The notes: generated by a model not told the origin, from the sequence alone. 37,676 nucleotides of DNA from Streptomyces lycii (GCF_009735685.1 NZ_WHPN01000419.1:1-37676), one strand, 5' to 3'. Shown: positions 8,221 through 16,650, counted from the first letter of the stretch. Numbers and translations: made by a program.

Positions 8221-8955
8221 GTGCCCAGACGCGCCACACGACTCCTGCTCACGTTTGTCATGCTCATGGCTGGCTTGACGGCCGGCACCATCGCCACCGC
8301 CGGCACCGCCCACGCCGACGGCTGCTACACCTGGTCCCGCACCCTCTCCCAGGGAGCGTCCGGGGCCGACGTGACCCAGCTCCAGATCCGCGTCGCCGGC
8401 TATCCCGGCTACGGCGGCGTCCTGGCCCTCGACGGCTCCTACGGCCCCGCGACCGCCGCCGCCGTCAAGCGCTTCCAGCAGGCGTACGGTCTGAGCGCCG
8501 ACGGCGTCGCCGGCCCCAACACCTTCGCCAAGCTCTACGAACTGCAGGACAACGACTGCACCCCGGCGCACTTCACCTACGCCGAGATGAACAAGTGCAA
8601 CAGCGACTGGTCCGGCGGCAAGGTCTCCGCGGCCACCGCCAAGTCCAACGCGCTGCGGACCATGTGGAAGCTGGAGGCGCTGCGGCACGCCCTCGGTGAC
8701 AAGGCGATCAACCTCAGCAGCGGCTTCCGCTCCGTCTCCTGCAACGCGGCCGTGGGCGGCGCCTCCAACAGCCGTCACATGTACGGGTACGCCATCGACC
8801 TGGTCGGCTCGCACTCCTTCTGCACCCTGGCCAAGCAGGCCCGCAGCCACGGCTTCAACACGATCCTCGGCCCGGGCTACCCGGACCACAACGACCACGT
8901 GCACCTGGATCACAGCAGCAGCCGCTTCTGGTCCGCGCCCAACTGCGGTATCTGA
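8221..8955 (+). CDS. Secreted zinc D-Ala-D-Ala carboxypeptidase, M15 family
   Basis: This 244-residue exported enzyme trims D-Ala from peptidoglycan stem peptides. It has a signal peptide (RR near the start, hydrophobic core, predicted cleavage after AHA, residue 32), a peptidoglycan-binding-1 domain at about 40-108 (QGASGADVTQLQIRVAGYPG, the family's usual pattern), and an M15A catalytic domain at about 115-244. Zinc ligands are visible in SRHMYGYAID (H186, D193) and DHVHLD (H226/H228). The layout matches the well-studied Streptomyces albus G enzyme. GTG at 8221 follows AGGGAGG at 8209-8215. It is a single gene ending in a shared terminator. It is not a vancomycin-resistance VanY by context: no vanHAX genes are near. 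Confidence 0.9.
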   Translation: MPRRATRLLLTFVMLMAGLTAGTIATAGTAHADGCYTWSRTLSQGASGADVTQLQIRVAGYPGYGGVLALDGSYGPATAAAVKRFQQAYGLSADGVAGPNTFAKLYELQDNDCTPAHFTYAEMNKCNSDWSGGKVSAATAKSNALRTMWKLEALRHALGDKAINLSSGFRSVSCNAAVGGASNSRHMYGYAIDLVGSHSFCTLAKQARSHGFNTILGPGYPDHNDHVHLDHSSSRFWSAPNCGI

Positions 8956-8983
8956 GCACCCCGCAGCTCACCCCGAACCCCGC

Positions 8984-9015
8984 GAGGGCCGCCCGGCAGC
9001 AGCCGGGCGGCCCTC
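8984..9015. terminator. Bidirectional terminator
   Basis: A perfect 14-bp stem (GAGGGCCGCCCGGC and its complement) with an AGCA loop lies between the convergent peptidase and acetyltransferase genes. There is no T-run, as usual in Streptomyces. Confidence 0.85.
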
Positions 9016-9047
9016 CGCGCGCGGTGCGGCGTTCGCGTCGGCGCCTG

Positions 9048-9560
9048 TCACGCCCCGGGCGTCAGCTCGCAGGTGAAGGCCCACAGGGTGAAGCCCGGCA
9101 GCGGGTCCCAGTCCCGCTCCGGCGCCCGCTCGAAGCCCAGCCGCCGGTACAGCCGGTGCGCCGCCAGCATCTGCTGCTGGCTGCAGATCGCCACCCGGGC
9201 CGCCCCCGCCTGCCGGGACCGGTCCAGACAGGCGCGCACCAGGGCCTCGCCCGCGCCCCGGCCCCGGGCCTCGCGGGCGACCGCGAGCATCCGGAACTCG
9301 GCCTCCCCGTCACCCGCCAGGTCCGCGTACGGGCTTCCCGGCAGCACATGGGAGACACAGCCGAGGGGCGTGCCGTCGGACCGGTCGGCGGCGACCAGGA
9401 TCTCCGCGTGCCGGGCCCGCCGGGCCACGTCGCGCAGCTCCTGCAGATAGGCGTCCGCCTCGCCGAAGGTGAGCAGGCCGTCACCGAGATAGGCCCGCGC
9501 GGTCAGCTCCCCGAGGGAGGCGTACTCCTCGGGGCGGGCCGTACGAATCGAGATGTCCAT
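9048..9560 (-). CDS. GNAT family N-acetyltransferase
   Basis: The 170-residue protein has the acetyl-CoA-binding core of GNAT enzymes: a beta-4 strand FRMLAVAREARGRGAGEALV at about 89-108 with the R-x-x-G-x-G loop (REARGRGAG), and the C-terminal AHRLYRRLGFERAP motif at about 134-147. The target amine (small molecule or protein) cannot be read from sequence. It is a single gene, convergent with the exported peptidase, and the terminator of the cstA transcript lies just upstream of it. The ATG at 9560 is the only sensible start, with the fold beginning straight away. Confidence 0.85.
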   Translation of the reverse strand: MDISIRTARPEEYASLGELTARAYLGDGLLTFGEADAYLQELRDVARRARHAEILVAADRSDGTPLGCVSHVLPGSPYADLAGDGEAEFRMLAVAREARGRGAGEALVRACLDRSRQAGAARVAICSQQQMLAAHRLYRRLGFERAPERDWDPLPGFTLWAFTCELTPGA

Positions 9561-9587
9561 GCGAGCAGTGTGGTCCCCGGGAACGGC

Positions 9588-9617
9588 GACGGCCCCGCCT
9601 TTTCGGGCGGGGCCGTC
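9588..9617 (-). terminator. Terminator of the cstA-ybdD transcript
   Basis: GACGGCCCCGCC at 9588-9599 pairs perfectly with 9606-9617 around a six-base TTTTCG loop. It lies 33 bases past the stop of the small YbdD-like gene. Confidence 0.8.
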
Positions 9618-9649
9618 ACCTGCGGCGCCACGCGGGCGCCGTCCGTGCC

Positions 9650-9856
9650 TCAGCAGCAGCGGAAACCCTCACGGGGGTCGGCCTCGCGGGCGTCCGTGCG
9701 CTGCCGCTCGAACTCCCGGCGGCTCAGCACCTCGGCGCACGGGTCGTGCTTCCGCGCGTGCTCGACGTACCGGTCGTACACCGCCTCGCCGGAGAGTTCC
9801 CGCCAGAACCGGCGGAAGCGGGCGGCGGAGCCCCGGACGGACGCCGGGCGGTTCAC
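9650..9856 (-). CDS. YbdD/YjiX-like small protein (DUF466)
   Basis: This 68-residue soluble protein follows cstA and is too short to stand out on its own. The family resemblance rests on the core FWRELSGEAVYDRYVEHAR, the FERQRTDAR segment and the terminal RCC, all typical of the YbdD/YjiX partners that follow cstA/btsT-type transporters. The family has been linked to function of the pyruvate transporter. Its GTG start at 9856 overlaps the cstA stop as GTGA, so the two proteins are coupled and probably made together. The N-terminal extension relative to cstA is read in another frame. Confidence 0.85.
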   Translation of the reverse strand: MNRPASVRGSAARFRRFWRELSGEAVYDRYVEHARKHDPCAEVLSRREFERQRTDAREADPREGFRCC

Positions 9857-12072
9857 GACGAACTCCCCGCGCCCGCGCTCTCCTTCCGCAGTCCGCCCTC
9901 GCTGCCGAGGCCGGCCTCGGCCAGTTCCGCCTTCTCCTCGGCGGTCGGCCAGAGTTCGGCCGGGGCGACGTACCGCGACTCGACGTACGGCGCCTCGTCG
10001 AGCCGGGTCTCCGCCGGATTGCGGATCGCCTTGACGCAGACCCGGGTCGCGTCCGCGAGCACGAGGATGATCAGGACCGCGAAGAGCGCCGAGAGCACGC
10101 CGTCCACCGTGCAGTTGGTGACGACGGTGTGCATGTCGTCCATGTTCTTCGCGGGGGCCAGGACCTTGCCGTCGTCGATGGCCTGCGCGTAGACGTCGCG
10201 CTGGGCGAAGAAGCCGATCTTCGGGTCCTCGGAGAAGATCTTCTGCCAGCTGGCGGTGAGGGTCACCGCGACGTCCCAGCCGAGCGGGATGGCCGTGATC
10301 CACGCCCACTTCAGCCGTCCGGACTTGATCAGCAGGGTGGTGGCGACGGCCAGCGCGACGGCGGCCAGCAACTGGTTGGCGATGCCGAACAGCGGGAACA
10401 GCTGGTAGATGCCGCCCAGCGGGTCGTGCACGCCGACCCACAGGAAGTAGCCCCAGGCGCCGACGACGACCGCGCTGGCGAACCACAGGCCCGGCTTCCA
10501 GCTGACGTTCTTGAACGGCTTGTAGACGTTGCCCAGCATGTCCTGGAGCATGAACCGGCCCACGCGGGTGCCGGCGTCCACCGTGGTGAGGATGAACAGC
10601 GCCTCGAACATGATCGCGAAGTGGTACCAGAACGCCTTCATCCCGTGGCCGCCGACGACCTGGGAGAAGATCTCCGACATGCCGACCGCCAGCGTCGGCG
10701 CGCCGCCCGTCCGGGACAGCAGCGATTCCTCCTCGACGGCCTTCGCGGCCGCCGCGAGCTGGTCGGGCGTGATGCTGTAGCCGAGGTTCGCGACCGCCTC
10801 GGAGGCGGACTGCACGCTGTCGCCGATGACACCCGCCGGGGCGTTCATCGCGAAGTACAGGCCCGGGTCGATGATGCAGGCGGCCACCATCGCCATCACG
10901 GCGACGAAGGACTCCATCAGCATCGAGCCGTAGCCGATCATCCGGACCTGCGTCTCCTTCTGGATCATCTTCGGGGTGGTGCCCGAGGAGACCAGGGCGT
11001 GGAAGCCGGAGAGCGCGCCGCACGCGATGGTGATGAACACGAAGGGGAAGAGCGAGCCGGCGAAGACCGGCCCGTCGCCCCGCGAGGCGAAGTCGGTGAC
11101 CGCGTCCATCTTCATGTTCGGCAGGGCGATGACGACGCCCAGGGCGAGCAGTGTGATGGTGCCGATCTTCATGAAGGTCGACAGGTAGTCGCGCGGTGCC
11201 AGCAGCACCCACACCGGCAGCACGGAGGCGACGAATCCGTACACCACCAGCCAGATGACCAGCGCGCCCGGCGACAGCGTGAAGGTGTCGGCCCAGGACG
11301 ACTCGGCGACCCAGTTGCCGGCGACGATCGCGACGAGCAGCAGCGCGACGCCGATGACGGAGACCTCGGTCACCCGGCCCGGGCGCAGCACCCGCAGATA
11401 GAAGCCCATCAGGAAGGCGATCGGGATCGTCATCGCGATGGAGAAGGTGCCCCAGGGCGACCCGGCCAGAGCGTTGACCACGACCAGGGCCAGCACCGCC
11501 AGCAGGATGATCATGATGGCGAAGACGGCGATCAGCGCGGCGGCGCCGCCGACCGGGCCGATCTCGTCCCGGGCCATCTGACCGAGCGACTTGCCGTCCC
11601 GGCGCATCGAGAAGAACAGGGTGACCATGTCCTGGACGGCGCCGGCGAAGATCACGCCGACGATGATCCAGATGGTGCCCGGCAGATAACCCATCTGCGC
11701 GGCCAGCACGGGGCCGACGAGCGGTCCCGCGCCCGCGATGGCCGCGAAGTGGTGGCCGAGGAGCACCCGGCGGTCGGTGGGGTGGAAGTCCACACCGTTG
11801 TCGAGCCGCTCGGCCGGGGTGGCGCGGTTCTTGTCCGCTCGCAGCACGCGGGTGGCGATGAAGCGGGAGTAGAACCGGTAGGCGATGGCGTACGAGCCGA
11901 GCGCGGCGGCGACCATCCAGGCGGCCGACACCTCCTCGCCGCGCGACAGCGCCAGCATGGCCCACCCGGCCGCGCCGACCAGCCCGACGAGCGTCCAGAT
12001 GGTGATCGACTTCGGGGTGAGGCGGCCTCTGGGCGCACTCGGTGGGGCGGCTGGTTCTGCTGTCTCAGGCAT
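9853..12072 (-). CDS. cstA: CstA-family carbon starvation/pyruvate transporter
   Basis: This 739-residue polytopic membrane protein (about 16-18 hydrophobic segments) belongs to the CstA family, whose enterobacterial members import peptides or pyruvate under carbon limitation. Family signatures include FHPTDRRVLLGHHFAAIAGAGPLVGP at about 94-119 (split here only for length: FHPTDRRVLLGHHFAA then IAGAGPLVGP), GAVQDMVTLFFSMRRDGKS, and the ATLLIKSGRLKW stretch. The N-terminus is a short hydrophilic leader of about 23 residues. It is co-transcribed with the DUF466 gene. A promoter with a TAGATT -10 lies about 55 bases upstream. Substrate in Streptomyces is inferred as pyruvate or a similar small organic acid. 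Confidence 0.92.
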   Translation of the reverse strand: MPETAEPAAPPSAPRGRLTPKSITIWTLVGLVGAAGWAMLALSRGEEVSAAWMVAAALGSYAIAYRFYSRFIATRVLRADKNRATPAERLDNGVDFHPTDRRVLLGHHFAAIAGAGPLVGPVLAAQMGYLPGTIWIIVGVIFAGAVQDMVTLFFSMRRDGKSLGQMARDEIGPVGGAAALIAVFAIMIILLAVLALVVVNALAGSPWGTFSIAMTIPIAFLMGFYLRVLRPGRVTEVSVIGVALLLVAIVAGNWVAESSWADTFTLSPGALVIWLVVYGFVASVLPVWVLLAPRDYLSTFMKIGTITLLALGVVIALPNMKMDAVTDFASRGDGPVFAGSLFPFVFITIACGALSGFHALVSSGTTPKMIQKETQVRMIGYGSMLMESFVAVMAMVAACIIDPGLYFAMNAPAGVIGDSVQSASEAVANLGYSITPDQLAAAAKAVEEESLLSRTGGAPTLAVGMSEIFSQVVGGHGMKAFWYHFAIMFEALFILTTVDAGTRVGRFMLQDMLGNVYKPFKNVSWKPGLWFASAVVVGAWGYFLWVGVHDPLGGIYQLFPLFGIANQLLAAVALAVATTLLIKSGRLKWAWITAIPLGWDVAVTLTASWQKIFSEDPKIGFFAQRDVYAQAIDDGKVLAPAKNMDDMHTVVTNCTVDGVLSALFAVLIILVLADATRVCVKAIRNPAETRLDEAPYVESRYVAPAELWPTAEEKAELAEAGLGSEGGLRKESAGAGSSS

Positions 12073-12128
12073 GTCGGCGGCTCCGTGTCTTCGCTGGCTG
12101 CTGCGTGATCTCCTTCGTTACGCGCAGG

Positions 12129-12158
12129 GAAATCTAGGCCAGGGTTCCGGGAGACGTC
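12129..12158 (-). promoter_or_regulatory. Likely cstA promoter
   Basis: Reading the minus strand, GTGACG (12158-12153) and TAGATT (12134-12129) are 18 bases apart, ending about 56 bases before the cstA ATG. This fits a vegetative-type promoter. Confidence 0.55.
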
Positions 12159-12279
12159 ACTAGGCGTCCGCATACCGGTACGGACACGGTGCCGAAAGCG
12201 CAGGTCAGACCCCCGGTTCCGGAGGCTGCCGAAGGGGTCTGCGGGGGCCGGGCGGGCCTGTGCCGTGGCGTCGCGCGCC

Positions 12280-12425
12280 CGCCCCGGGCGGGGCGGCCTG
12301 TGCGGGCGGGGCGGCCTGTGCCGGGCGGCGCGGATTGTGCAGGGCGGCGGGGCCTGTGCGGACGCGCGGCTTGTGGCGGGCGGCGGCTCGGTGCGGGCGC
12401 GCGGCCTGTGCCGGGCGCAGCGGTC
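12280..12425. repeat. Degenerate GC repeats in the cstA-dasR gap
   Basis: The gap 12073-12438 contains loosely repeated blocks of the kind GCGGCCTGTGCGGGCG or GCGGCCTGTGCCGGGC, roughly every 18-45 bases. Reading frames across them are open only through lack of stops. No gene is supported here apart from the cstA promoter at the left end. Confidence 0.55.
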
Positions 12426-12438
12426 CCGCCGTCCGCCG

Positions 12439-13209
12439 CTACGCGCTGGGCCGCTTGAGCCGGGCCACGAACTTGTAGCGGTCGCCGCGGTAGACCGAGC
12501 GCACCCACTCCACGGGCTCGCCGTCCGCGTCCAGCGAGTGCCGGGACAGCAGCAGCATCGGCAGGCCGACGTCCGTGCCGAGCAGGCTCGCCTCGCGCGG
12601 GGTCGCCAGTGACGTCTCTATCGTCTCCTCGGCCTCGGCCGGCCGGACGCCGTAGACCTCGGCCAGCGCGGTGTAGAGGGAGGTGTACTTCACCAGGCTC
12701 CGGCGCAGCGCGGGGAACCGCTTCGCCGACAGGTGCGTGGTCTCGATGGCCATCGGCTCGCCGCTCGCCAGCCGCAGCCGCTCGATGCGCAGCACCCGGC
12801 CGCCGGGGTCGAGGTCCAGCAGCCCGGCGAGCCGGTCGTCCGCCGTGACGTAGCCGATGTCCAGGAGCTGCGAGGTCGGTTCCAGCCCTTGCGCGCGCAT
12901 GTCCTCGGTGTACGAGGTGAGCTGGAGCGCCTGCGAGACCTTCGGCTTGGCGACGAAGGTGCCCTTGCCCTGGATGCGTTCCAGCCGGCCCTCGACGACC
13001 AGTTCCTGGAGGGCCTGCCGGACGGTGGTGCGCGAGGTGTCGAACTCGGAGGCGAGGGTGCGCTCGGGCGGGACCGGAGTGCCGGGCGGCAGGGTCTCGG
13101 TCATCTCCAGCAAGTGCCGCTTGAGCCGGTAGTACTTGGGCACGCGCGCGGTGCGCGTGCCGGCCGCCGGGGCGTTCGCCCCGCCCGCGGGGGCACCGTC
13201 GGTCTCCAT
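12439..13209 (-). CDS. dasR: GntR/HutC-family global regulator DasR
   Basis: DasR represses GlcNAc/chitin uptake and catabolism genes and links nutrient state to development and antibiotics; glucosamine-6-phosphate releases it from dre operators. The 256-residue reading has an N-terminal winged HTH (about 22-90: VPKYYRLKRHLLEM, PERTLASEFDTSRTTVRQAL, GRLERIQGKGTFVAKPK) and a UTRA effector domain to the end (MRAQGLEPTSQLLDIGY ... VEWVRSVYRGDRYKFVARL). Sequence agrees closely with my memory of S. coelicolor DasR (254 residues). ATG at 13209 follows GGAAGG; a GTG at 13242 with an excellent GGAGGAG is an alternative adding 11 residues. It is divergent from dasABCD, with the operator in the shared 239-base gap. 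Confidence 0.95.
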   Translation of the reverse strand: METDGAPAGGANAPAAGTRTARVPKYYRLKRHLLEMTETLPPGTPVPPERTLASEFDTSRTTVRQALQELVVEGRLERIQGKGTFVAKPKVSQALQLTSYTEDMRAQGLEPTSQLLDIGYVTADDRLAGLLDLDPGGRVLRIERLRLASGEPMAIETTHLSAKRFPALRRSLVKYTSLYTALAEVYGVRPAEAEETIETSLATPREASLLGTDVGLPMLLLSRHSLDADGEPVEWVRSVYRGDRYKFVARLKRPSA

Positions 13210-13364
13210 CAGCCTTCCCGGCTCCTGTCCTGCTGCCGTCACCGGCTCCTCCGTACGTCGCGGCTCACATGGTGGCACGGCCGGGCGGCCGTGACGCCCG
13301 CTTCACCGCGCGGCCCGCGGGTGTCGGTCCGGTAACGGAGCCGACAGCCCTTCTTATACACCTC

Positions 13365-13391
13365 TTGACACCCCTAAAGGTCTAGGCCAAG
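13365..13391 (+). promoter_or_regulatory. dasA promoter -35 with weak second dre
   Basis: TTGACA at 13365-13370 is a perfect -35 for dasA. The next 16-mer at 13376-13391 (AAAGGTCTAGGCCAAG) matches the dre consensus at 11 of 16 positions and would occupy the promoter spacer. No clear -10 is visible at 17-18 bases. Confidence 0.5.
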
Positions 13392-13399
13392 CTGCGGGA

Positions 13400-13415
13400 A
13401 CTGGTCTAAACCATT
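13400..13415 (+). promoter_or_regulatory. DasR operator (dre) of dasA
   Basis: ACTGGTCTAAACCATT matches the DasR consensus A(C/G)TGGTCTAGACCA(G/C)T at 14 of 16 positions. It lies 34 bases before the dasA start codon, downstream of the TTGACA -35, a position suited to repression. Confidence 0.9.
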
Positions 13416-13448
13416 AAAGACCACATCCGGTTTCTTGGGGAGCGTGCG

Positions 13449-14726
13449 GTGAAGCGTGGACTCAAAGCGGCGGCAGGCGTCGCGGCATTGCTGATGGGGG
13501 CCGCGGCCTGCGGATCCGGCGGCGACGACGGGAAGACGGCCGGGGCGGACGGCTTCAAGGGCGAGACCCTGACGCTGTGGGCCATGGACGGCTCGACCCC
13601 GCCGGGCTGGACCAAGGAGGTCAAGCGGGAGTTCGAGCAGAAGACGGGCGCCAAGCTCAAGCTGGAAGTCCAGCAGTGGAACGGCATCCAGCAGAAGATC
13701 ACGACCGCCCTCTCCGAGTCCGACCCGCCGGACGTCATCGAGATCGGCAACACCCAGACCCCCGCGTACGCCATGACCGGCGGCCTCGCCGAACTCGGCG
13801 ACCTCAAGAAGGAGATCGGCGCGGACTGGAACGAGTCCATCAACGCCTCCTCCGTCATCGAGGGCAAGCAGTACGCCGTGCCGTGGTACGTCGCCAGCCG
13901 CGTCGTCGTCTACAACAAGGAGATCTGGGCGGAGGCGGGCCTCAAGGGGACCCCCAAGACCCGCGACGCGTTCTTCGAGGCCCTCGGGGCCATCGAGAAG
14001 AAGACGGACGCCGAGCCGATCTACATGCCCGGCCAGAACTGGTACTTCTTCGACGGCCTCACCCTGGGACAGGGCGCCGACCTGGTGAAGAAGAAGGGCG
14101 ACACATGGGTGTCGAACCTCGCGGACCCGAAGGTCGGCGACGCCATGGAGATCTACAAGAAGTACGCGGACTTCAGCGACGCCCCCAAGGACAAGGACGA
14201 GGCGACCCCGCAGCAGGCGGAGGTGTTCGCCAAGGGGAAGACCGGCGCGATGATCGGCATGGGCTGGGAGGCCGCCACGGCGATCGAGGCCAACCCGGAG
14301 ATCGAGAAGCACATCGGCTACTTCACCATCCCGGGTGAGACGGCGGAGAAGCCCGAGGGAGTCTTCCTCGGCGGCTCCAACCTCGCCGTCGCGGCCGGCA
14401 GCGAGAAGCAGGAACTGGCCAAGGAGTTCCTGCGCATCGCGCTCTCCGACAAGCACGAGGGAACGCTCGCCGAGGAGGGCGGCGTGATCCCGAACAAGGA
14501 CGCGCTCCAGGAGCGGCTCGAGGGCAACCCGGCCGCGCAGGCCGCCGCGCCCGCCGCATCCACCTCCGGCGGCACCACCCCGCTGATCCCCGAGTGGGCC
14601 GCGGTGGAGAACCCGCCGAACCCGATCAAGACGTACATGACGGCCTACCTCAAGGGCGCCTCGCACCAGGAGGCGGCCGCGCAGGTCGAGGACGAGCTGA
14701 ACAAGCGCCTGGCGCAGAAGCAGTGA
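13449..14726 (+). CDS. dasA: Chitobiose-binding lipoprotein DasA
   Basis: DasA is the extracellular solute-binding protein of the N,N'-diacetylchitobiose ABC importer. The 425-residue precursor has a lipoprotein signal (VKRGLKAAAGVAALLMGAAAC, read as two parts) with the lipidated Cys at 21, then an ABC type-1 extracellular sugar-binding fold (LTLWAMDGSTPPGWTKEV at the mature N-terminus, FLGGSNLAVAAGSEKQELAKE near 310). GTG at 13449 has GGGGAG six bases upstream. It is first in dasABCD under a dre operator. A very strong hairpin directly follows it. In S. coelicolor dasA also affects development. Confidence 0.95.
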   Translation: MKRGLKAAAGVAALLMGAAACGSGGDDGKTAGADGFKGETLTLWAMDGSTPPGWTKEVKREFEQKTGAKLKLEVQQWNGIQQKITTALSESDPPDVIEIGNTQTPAYAMTGGLAELGDLKKEIGADWNESINASSVIEGKQYAVPWYVASRVVVYNKEIWAEAGLKGTPKTRDAFFEALGAIEKKTDAEPIYMPGQNWYFFDGLTLGQGADLVKKKGDTWVSNLADPKVGDAMEIYKKYADFSDAPKDKDEATPQQAEVFAKGKTGAMIGMGWEAATAIEANPEIEKHIGYFTIPGETAEKPEGVFLGGSNLAVAAGSEKQELAKEFLRIALSDKHEGTLAEEGGVIPNKDALQERLEGNPAAQAAAPAASTSGGTTPLIPEWAAVENPPNPIKTYMTAYLKGASHQEAAAQVEDELNKRLAQKQ

Positions 14727-14730
14727 GCCC

Positions 14731-14789
14731 CGCGGCCGCCGTACGGGGTGCCCCGGCCGGGGACCACACCGCCCCGTACGGCGGCCGCG
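14731..14789 (+). terminator. 18-bp perfect hairpin between dasA and dasB
   Basis: Bases 14731-14748 are exactly complementary to 14772-14789, and the 23-base loop holds a second 12-base palindrome, CCCCGGCCGGGG, at 14751-14762. It starts one or two bases past the dasA stop. It probably acts as an attenuator or 3'-end stabiliser, so dasA mRNA exceeds permease mRNA, as often seen for binding-protein genes. Confidence 0.85.
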
Positions 14790-14838
14790 CGCAGTGAACC
14801 GCCCCGCGCGGGCCGGAACCGGAGAAGAAGAGGAACCG

Positions 14839-15816
14839 ATGGCAGTGCAGTTGGACGAGGCCGCGGTGCGGGCCACGCCCCCCGCCCCTCCGGACGGACC
14901 CCCGTCCCCCGCGCCCCGCCGCTCCCGCGGCGCCGGGCGGCTGCCCTGGCTGCTGCTCGCGCCCGCCCTCGGCGCCACCGTGCTGCTGCTCGGCTGGCCG
15001 ATGGTGAAGAACGGCATGCTGTCGTTCCAGAACCTCAACGCCCGGCAGCTGATCCTGCACCTCACCGAGTGGACCGGCTTCGACAACTACGGTGACGCGC
15101 TGGGCAGCGAGCACTTCTGGCGGGTCACCGTCCGCTCGGTGCTCTTCACCACGGTCAACGTCGTGCTGATCATGCTGGCCGGAACGCTGACCGGACTGCT
15201 GCTGGCACGCCTCGGCCGCCGGATGCGGCTGCTGCTGTCGGTCGGCCTGGTGCTCACCTGGGCGATGCCGATCATCGCGGCCACCACCGTCTACCAGTGG
15301 CTGTTCGCCCAGCGCTTCGGCGTCGTCAACTGGCTGCTGGACCACCTCGGCTGGCACAGCATGGCCGACTACAACTGGACCGGCAGCCAGTTCTCCACCT
15401 TCTTCGTGGTCACCGTGCTGATCGTCTGGCAGTCCGTCCCGTTCGTGGCGCTGAGCCTCTACGCCGCGACCACGACGATCCCGAAGGAGCTGTACGAGGC
15501 GGCCGCGCTGGACGGCGCCGGGGCCTGGAAGGCGTTCGTCTCCGTGACGTACCCCTTCATCAAGCCGTTCCTCTTCGCCACGACCTTCCTCGAGGTCATC
15601 TGGGTCTTCAAGGCCTTCCCGCAGATCTACGCGATCGGCCAGGGCGGCCCCGACCGGCTCACCGAGACCCTGCCGATCTACGCCTTCGTCGAGGGCATCG
15701 GCAACCAGCACTTCGGCATGGGCGCCGCGATCTCCCTGCTCACCATCCTCATCCTGCTGGCCCTGATGTCGTACTACTTCCGCCTCGTGCTGAGGCAAGA
15801 GAGGGACGAGTCGTGA
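14839..15816 (+). CDS. dasB: Chitobiose ABC transporter permease DasB
   Basis: This 325-residue inner-membrane permease forms the channel with DasC. It has six predicted membrane segments after a Pro-rich cytoplasmic leader of about 35 residues, and the ATPase-docking EAA loop KELYEAAALDGAGAWKAF at about 215-233. ATG at 14839 has GAAGAGGAA upstream; a GTG at 14794 would add 15 residues but falls next to the hairpin. The stop overlaps the dasC start as GTGA. The pair needs an ATPase supplied elsewhere: in Streptomyces the shared MsiK protein energises this importer. Confidence 0.93.
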   Translation: MAVQLDEAAVRATPPAPPDGPPSPAPRRSRGAGRLPWLLLAPALGATVLLLGWPMVKNGMLSFQNLNARQLILHLTEWTGFDNYGDALGSEHFWRVTVRSVLFTTVNVVLIMLAGTLTGLLLARLGRRMRLLLSVGLVLTWAMPIIAATTVYQWLFAQRFGVVNWLLDHLGWHSMADYNWTGSQFSTFFVVTVLIVWQSVPFVALSLYAATTTIPKELYEAAALDGAGAWKAFVSVTYPFIKPFLFATTFLEVIWVFKAFPQIYAIGQGGPDRLTETLPIYAFVEGIGNQHFGMGAAISLLTILILLALMSYYFRLVLRQERDES

Positions 15817-16643
15817 AGCGATCTCTCCTCGGCCGCCTCTGGCCCAACGCGACCGCTCTCGTCCTCTTCGTCTGCTTCGCCTTCCCCGTGTACTGGATGT
15901 TCGCCACCGCGTTCAAGCCGACCGGCGACATCATCACCGAGGACCCGGTGTGGTTCCCCACCGACGTCACGCTGGAGCACTTCGGCACCGCGGTGCGCGC
16001 GGACCACTTCTGGACACTGGTCCGGAACTCGCTCACCGTCACCCTGCTCGCGGTGGGGCTCTCCCTGCTCATCGCGCTGTTCGCGGCCTTCGCGATCGCC
16101 CGGACGCGCTTCCGGGGCCGGCGGAGCGTGATCCTGGTGTTCATGATCGCCCAGATGGCGCCCTGGGAAGTCATGGTCATCGCGATCTACATGCTGGTGC
16201 GGGACGCCGAGATGCTGAACAGCCTCGTCCCGCTCACACTCTTCTACATGGTCATGGTGCTGCCGCTGACCGTGCTGACCCTGCGCAACTACATCGCCGC
16301 GGTGCCCAGGGAACTGGAGGAGTCGGCCATGGTGGACGGCTGCTCCCGGACCGGGGCCTTCGTCAAGGTGATCTTCCCGCTGCTCGCCCCCGGGCTGATG
16401 GCGACCTCCCTCTTCGGCTTCATCACCGCCTGGAACGAGTTCCCGATGGTGCTGATCCTCAACAAGGACGCCGAGGCGCAGACCCTTCCGGTGTGGCTCT
16501 ACCAGTTCCAGACGGCCTTCGGCGACGACTGGGGCGCCACCATGGCCGCCGCCTCGCTGTTCGCCCTGCCGATCCTCGTCCTCTTCCTGTTCCTGCAACG
16601 CAAGGCGGTCGGCGGTCTCACCGCCGGCGCGGTGAAGGGATAA
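15813..16643 (+). CDS. dasC: Chitobiose ABC transporter permease DasC
   Basis: The second permease (276 residues, six membrane segments) of the chitobiose importer, MalG-like. The EAA loop reads ELEESAMVDGCSRTGAF at about 168-184. GTG at 15813 overlaps the dasB stop. The dasD start is only seven bases after its stop, so it lies within one transcript. No nucleotide-binding subunit is found in the cluster. Confidence 0.93.
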   Translation: MKRSLLGRLWPNATALVLFVCFAFPVYWMFATAFKPTGDIITEDPVWFPTDVTLEHFGTAVRADHFWTLVRNSLTVTLLAVGLSLLIALFAAFAIARTRFRGRRSVILVFMIAQMAPWEVMVIAIYMLVRDAEMLNSLVPLTLFYMVMVLPLTVLTLRNYIAAVPRELEESAMVDGCSRTGAFVKVIFPLLAPGLMATSLFGFITAWNEFPMVLILNKDAEAQTLPVWLYQFQTAFGDDWGATMAAASLFALPILVLFLFLQRKAVGGLTAGAVKG

Positions 16644-16650
16644 GCCGCTC

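Noticed and set aside
8221..8955. Vancomycin-resistance VanY
   Set aside because: M15 domain with signal peptide and peptidoglycan-binding domain fits a housekeeping secreted carboxypeptidase; no van genes adjoin.
9553..12108. Long plus-strand open frame of 851 codons
   Set aside because: It is antisense to cstA, His/Asp/Arg-rich, with no domain or ribosome site; typical GC-driven shadow.
12127..12142. dre-like GGCCTAGA in the cstA promoter
   Set aside because: Only about half of the 16 consensus positions match; too weak to claim DasR control of cstA.
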